NCBI RefSeq assembly: GCF_900774055.1
Contig: NZ_CAAGSW010000004.1
Location: forward strand, 124,001-188,000
Direction: 5' to 3'
DNA: 64,000 bases
Source: Methanococcoides sp. AM1
Lineage (GTDB): Archaea; Halobacteriota; Methanosarcinia; Methanosarcinales; Methanosarcinaceae
Shown: one piece after another, positions 61,169 to 64,000 of the stretch
How the letters are laid out: the number at the start of each line of letters is the position of its first letter
Position numbering within the stretch: position 1 is the stretch's first letter
The notes under the pieces: model-generated
What the model was told of the DNA's origin: nothing
Databases searched by the model: none
What the model saw: only the letters and a program-made list of their open reading frames with translations
Made by a program: the position numbers and the translations under genes

Positions 61169-63125
61169 TCAAATCCTGCCTTATTACTTTCAATAGTGTT
61201 TCTGGTTCACGTTTATACGCAACCACGATCTTAGAGAAGTCCCTGAAATGAGTTATCTTCTTCAAGCGTGCCCACTCCATGACATCCTGACGCTGCTGTA
61301 ACTCATCCCTCACCTTGGCCTCGGTCCAGCCTCTTGCATCCATAACACTCTCAAGAACATAGGAACGACCTGAGTACTGGAAAAGATCCTTTGCAGCATT
61401 CCATGAGAACACTTCATTTGTAAGCAACTCACCAGTCCTTGGATCAACACCAACGATCTCTGTAAGAGTCTTACACCGCCTGACCCTTTCACCATCAACT
61501 TTTACCTGAACCTGTAAAGACACAATATCAAGTGCCTGTATCATGATCCTCGGAATATTGATAGGAGGGTTCTCAAGCCTGTGTACGATCGACTGCACAG
61601 AGTCAGCGTGCATTGTCGAGAACGTTGTGTGTCCTGTTGACATTGCCTGGAACAGAACATATGCTTCAGCACCTCTTACTTCACCCACCAGGATATATTC
61701 CGGACGCTGCCTCAGTGATGCTCTCAGCAGTTCGTACATTTCAATGGAACCTTTTGATTCACCACCAAAGGCTTCACGTGTAACACCAGGGATCCAGTTG
61801 GGGTGAGCAAGGTTCAATTCCCTTGTATCCTCAATAGAAACGATCTTCATTTCCGGCTGGATAAATATTGAAATAGCATTCATTGCAGAGGTCTTTCCTG
61901 AAGCAGTACCTCCGGAGAAGATAACACTCTTGCTTGAATCCACAGCAAGCCACATGTATGCCAGCATTGCTGTAGAGAACGTATGATAACCAATAAGATC
62001 GGAAGGTGTTATTGGATCCTCATTGAATCGACGTATAGTAAAAGTACTACCTCGGGTAGTGATCTCCCTTCCAAGTGTTAATTGTATACGTGATCCATCA
62101 GGCAATGTTGCATCGAGCAACGGATTTGCGATGGAAATATGTTTTCCACATATTTGTGCAAGCCTGATAGCGAGTGGATCCAGATGATCATCCGAATCAA
62201 ACAGCACATTTGAAGGAATGGACTCATGCTTCTTATGGTATATGTAGATCGGCGTATTAGGACCATCACAGGATATATCTTCTATTAGCAGATCACGCAT
62301 CATGGCATCGATCTCACCATATCCGAGATAGTCACGGATGATGTAATACATGATCTTCTCCCGTGTAAGGGTAGTGAGCCGGATCCTATAATCAACAAGG
62401 AAGGTATTAACGTTAGTACGAAGGTATTCTTCTGCAACTTCCCTTGACATGCTTTTCAAGTGTGCATGAAGAACCTCAGCAATACGCTCCTTTATCATCC
62501 TGAACAATTTTTCTTCTTCATCAGAAAATTTTGGCTCAAGGACCTGATATTGATACTCATGAAGATCAGAATTATAAGAGATCCTAACATAAGAATAAGG
62601 TGGATTTATTTCAAAGAACTCGATCTCTTCAAACCCGGACTCTTCATCCAGAGCAATATCTACAAGAGGACCATGAATGGCCACATCATATTCCTCTACC
62701 TCGTATTCTTTTGTCTTAAAAGCATTGATCACTCGATGATAGAAGGGTTCTTTCTTGAAAATGAACATTGGAGTCTCTTCAAACTCCTCAACTTCTTCTT
62801 CCTCTTCTGCAATCTCTTTTATCGTCTTTTCCCATAAGGATTCAATTTCCTCTGGTAGTTTGTTTTGATCCTCACTTTCATATTCTTCATCATTGGAGAT
62901 GCTTTCCATGTCCTCGATATTATCACCGAGTTCTTCTGTGTAAAGCTCCCCTGAAAGAGAATCATCTTCAACTATATCTACTATATCAACGATGCCATCT
63001 TCCACAGACTCTATCTCGTCTTCCTTCTCGGCACTTTGAGGATTCAAATTTTCAACCATTATACCACGCCTTTGGTAATCGTCATTCCTGATCATAACAA
63101 CAATAAGAACTATTAAGGCCCCCAT
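61161..63125 (-). CDS. Type IV pilus/Tad-like secretion ATPase (654 aa)
   Basis: VirB11/PilT-like ATPase: Walker A GGTASGKTS, SIEDTRELNLAHPNWIPG, VGEVRGAEA and TGHTTFSTMHAD, closely matching the ATPase at 46835. The N terminus (about 1-120) is acidic but shorter than in that paralogue. The start is undecided: ATG 63125 has AAGGA six bases upstream but gives a hydrophobic MGALIVLIVV opening; ATG 63059 (MVENLNPQ) lacks this. A TATA box (ACTATATAAG, about 63167-63177) lies upstream. Heads the operon ATPase-TadB-TadC. Confidence 0.9.
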   Translation of the reverse strand: MGALIVLIVVMIRNDDYQRRGIMVENLNPQSAEKEDEIESVEDGIVDIVDIVEDDSLSGELYTEELGDNIEDMESISNDEEYESEDQNKLPEEIESLWEKTIKEIAEEEEEVEEFEETPMFIFKKEPFYHRVINAFKTKEYEVEEYDVAIHGPLVDIALDEESGFEEIEFFEINPPYSYVRISYNSDLHEYQYQVLEPKFSDEEEKLFRMIKERIAEVLHAHLKSMSREVAEEYLRTNVNTFLVDYRIRLTTLTREKIMYYIIRDYLGYGEIDAMMRDLLIEDISCDGPNTPIYIYHKKHESIPSNVLFDSDDHLDPLAIRLAQICGKHISIANPLLDATLPDGSRIQLTLGREITTRGSTFTIRRFNEDPITPSDLIGYHTFSTAMLAYMWLAVDSSKSVIFSGGTASGKTSAMNAISIFIQPEMKIVSIEDTRELNLAHPNWIPGVTREAFGGESKGSIEMYELLRASLRQRPEYILVGEVRGAEAYVLFQAMSTGHTTFSTMHADSVQSIVHRLENPPINIPRIMIQALDIVSLQVQVKVDGERVRRCKTLTEIVGVDPRTGELLTNEVFSWNAAKDLFQYSGRSYVLESVMDARGWTEAKVRDELQQRQDVMEWARLKKITHFRDFSKIVVAYKREPETLLKVIRQDLNG

Positions 63126-63348
63126 GCCAGTCCTTGATTGCTGCTAAAAAGAGTACGCATCTACGGCTTATATAGTTACCGCAAATTGTCCTCACAACTC
63201 ATCATTATCATTATAATGTTGTGTGCTATAAATCATTATTGGTTAATTCAAAAGAATGAAAGATCGAACAGACCCATAATGAGTGAGCCAATGTAAATCT
63301 ATTTATCCACAAAAACAAAAGTAGTACAGAGTTAATAAGGTGAAAAAT

Positions 63349-64000
63349 ATGCAACTAAAAGTACAACCTATTGATATCAAAGTTGGCAAATACAAAGTAA
63401 TCCTGAACACCATCGATGCAAAGGAGCTGGGTGTCAATGAAGGGGATCGCGTTCGAATAAAAGATCATGAGACGCTTACAGCCATTGTGGATTTTACCGA
63501 GGACATGATATCACCGGGAATGATCGGTCTTTACCATGAGGTCAAGGAAGCAATGCAAAAGGAATGGACCGAAAGCATAGAAGTATTCCCTGCAGAAAAA
63601 CCAAGGTCAACATACATCATCAAAAAGGTCATGGATGCTAAAAAGCTCAGCAAAGATGAGATCGAGACACTTGTTAAGGACATCGTGGAAGAAAACCTTA
63701 GTGAGATCGAACTTGCAGCATTCCTTACTTCAACATACATTAACGACATGACAGATGATGAAACGGAATGGCTAACAAGAGCAATGATCGAAACCGGAGA
63801 TCAGCTTGAGTTCGACACCCATCCCATCATGGATAAACATTCCATCGGCGGAGTGCCGGGAAACAAGATATCCCTTCTCATAGTGCCTATTGTTGCAGCC
63901 AATGGACTTGTTATACCAAAAACCAGTTCAAGGGCAATAACCGGAGCAGGCGGGACTGCTGATCTTATGGAGATCCTTGCACCGGTCGAATTCGACGCTG
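63349..64000 (+). CDS. deoA: Archaeal AMP phosphorylase, 3'-truncated by the window edge
   Basis: ATG at 63349 with AAGGTG upstream; the frame is open to the end of the window (217 residues of about 500). An N-terminal domain (about 1-85, MQLKVQPIDIKVGKYKVILN) precedes a thymidine phosphorylase-like domain with DKHSIGGVPGNKIS and SSRAITGAGGTAD, the phosphate- and nucleotide-binding loops. Archaeal enzymes of this kind convert AMP and phosphate to ribose-1,5-bisphosphate, feeding the type III RubisCO pathway. The extra N-terminal domain separates it from bacterial DeoA. Confidence 0.92.
   Translation, partial: MQLKVQPIDIKVGKYKVILNTIDAKELGVNEGDRVRIKDHETLTAIVDFTEDMISPGMIGLYHEVKEAMQKEWTESIEVFPAEKPRSTYIIKKVMDAKKLSKDEIETLVKDIVEENLSEIELAAFLTSTYINDMTDDETEWLTRAMIETGDQLEFDTHPIMDKHSIGGVPGNKISLLIVPIVAANGLVIPKTSSRAITGAGGTADLMEILAPVEFDA

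Overview
This window comes from a methylotrophic methanogenic archaeon of the Methanosarcinaceae, most like Methanococcoides or Methanolobus (the genus is a guess). The strongest evidence is two monomethylamine methyltransferase genes (mtmB), each with an in-frame amber (pyrrolysine) codon at residue 202, next to mtmC corrinoid protein genes and MtmP-type permeases. Archaeal-type GAPDH, an AksA-type homocitrate synthase, archaeal AMP phosphorylase, an intron-bearing tRNA, TATA-type promoters and FilR1/Msr-type regulators agree. None of the roughly twenty protein stop codons I checked is TAG, as expected where UAG is read as pyrrolysine.

Layout. 1-4.3 kb: universal stress protein, a GT4 glycosyltransferase and a GH15 glucoamylase-like enzyme. 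4.4-6.9 kb: provirus debris (a broken HK97-type capsid gene and a truncated second structural gene, each behind a near-identical 37-bp promoter) around a MarC membrane protein. 6.9-22.6 kb: the methylamine region, all read leftwards except a DUF4405 protein. It holds two copies of mtmC-mtmB followed by a separate permease operon, which encodes a 31/32-residue membrane microprotein, MtmP, and two small two-helix membrane proteins. A methanoferrodoxin-like superoxide reductase, a Cache-domain histidine kinase with its response regulator, and two FilR1/Msr regulators lie beside or between the copies. 22.6-29.2 kb: an orphan IS630-type HTH gene, a GC-rich hairpin island, DUF89, CooT, GAPDH, FBPase/IMPase, NAD kinase, homocitrate synthase and a NYN protein.

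29.6-36.5 kb: a signalling island with a REC-PAS-PAS-DUF835 protein, a CheF-like protein, a KaiC/RAD55-like ATPase, a PAS-GAF-PAS histidine kinase and a second KaiC-like ATPase. 36.5-44.5 kb: Dph6-like ligase and an asparagine synthetase homologue without the glutaminase cysteine, an RND exporter, a TPR protein, a CDP-alcohol phosphatidyltransferase, purS-purQ and rnhB. 44.6-49.1 kb and 58.9-63.1 kb: two type IV pilus/Tad-like secretion loci. In the first, both F-type membrane domains are in one protein. In the second they are split at the linker, which has grown an 18-unit acidic hexapeptide repeat. Between them lie pheT, a rhomboid-like protease, tRNA-Arg (with intron), a TauE exporter, two K+ transport genes, a site-2 protease, a SnoaL-like protein, tRNA-Leu and two-subunit fumarase. 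The window ends inside an AMP phosphorylase gene.

The most interesting items are the duplicated permease operon with its microprotein, the DUF835/CheF/KaiC signalling island, the split secretion gene with its minisatellite, the paired proviral promoters, and three genes whose conserved N termini start upstream of any ATG, GTG or TTG. All functions are read from sequence features and family knowledge; no database search was run.
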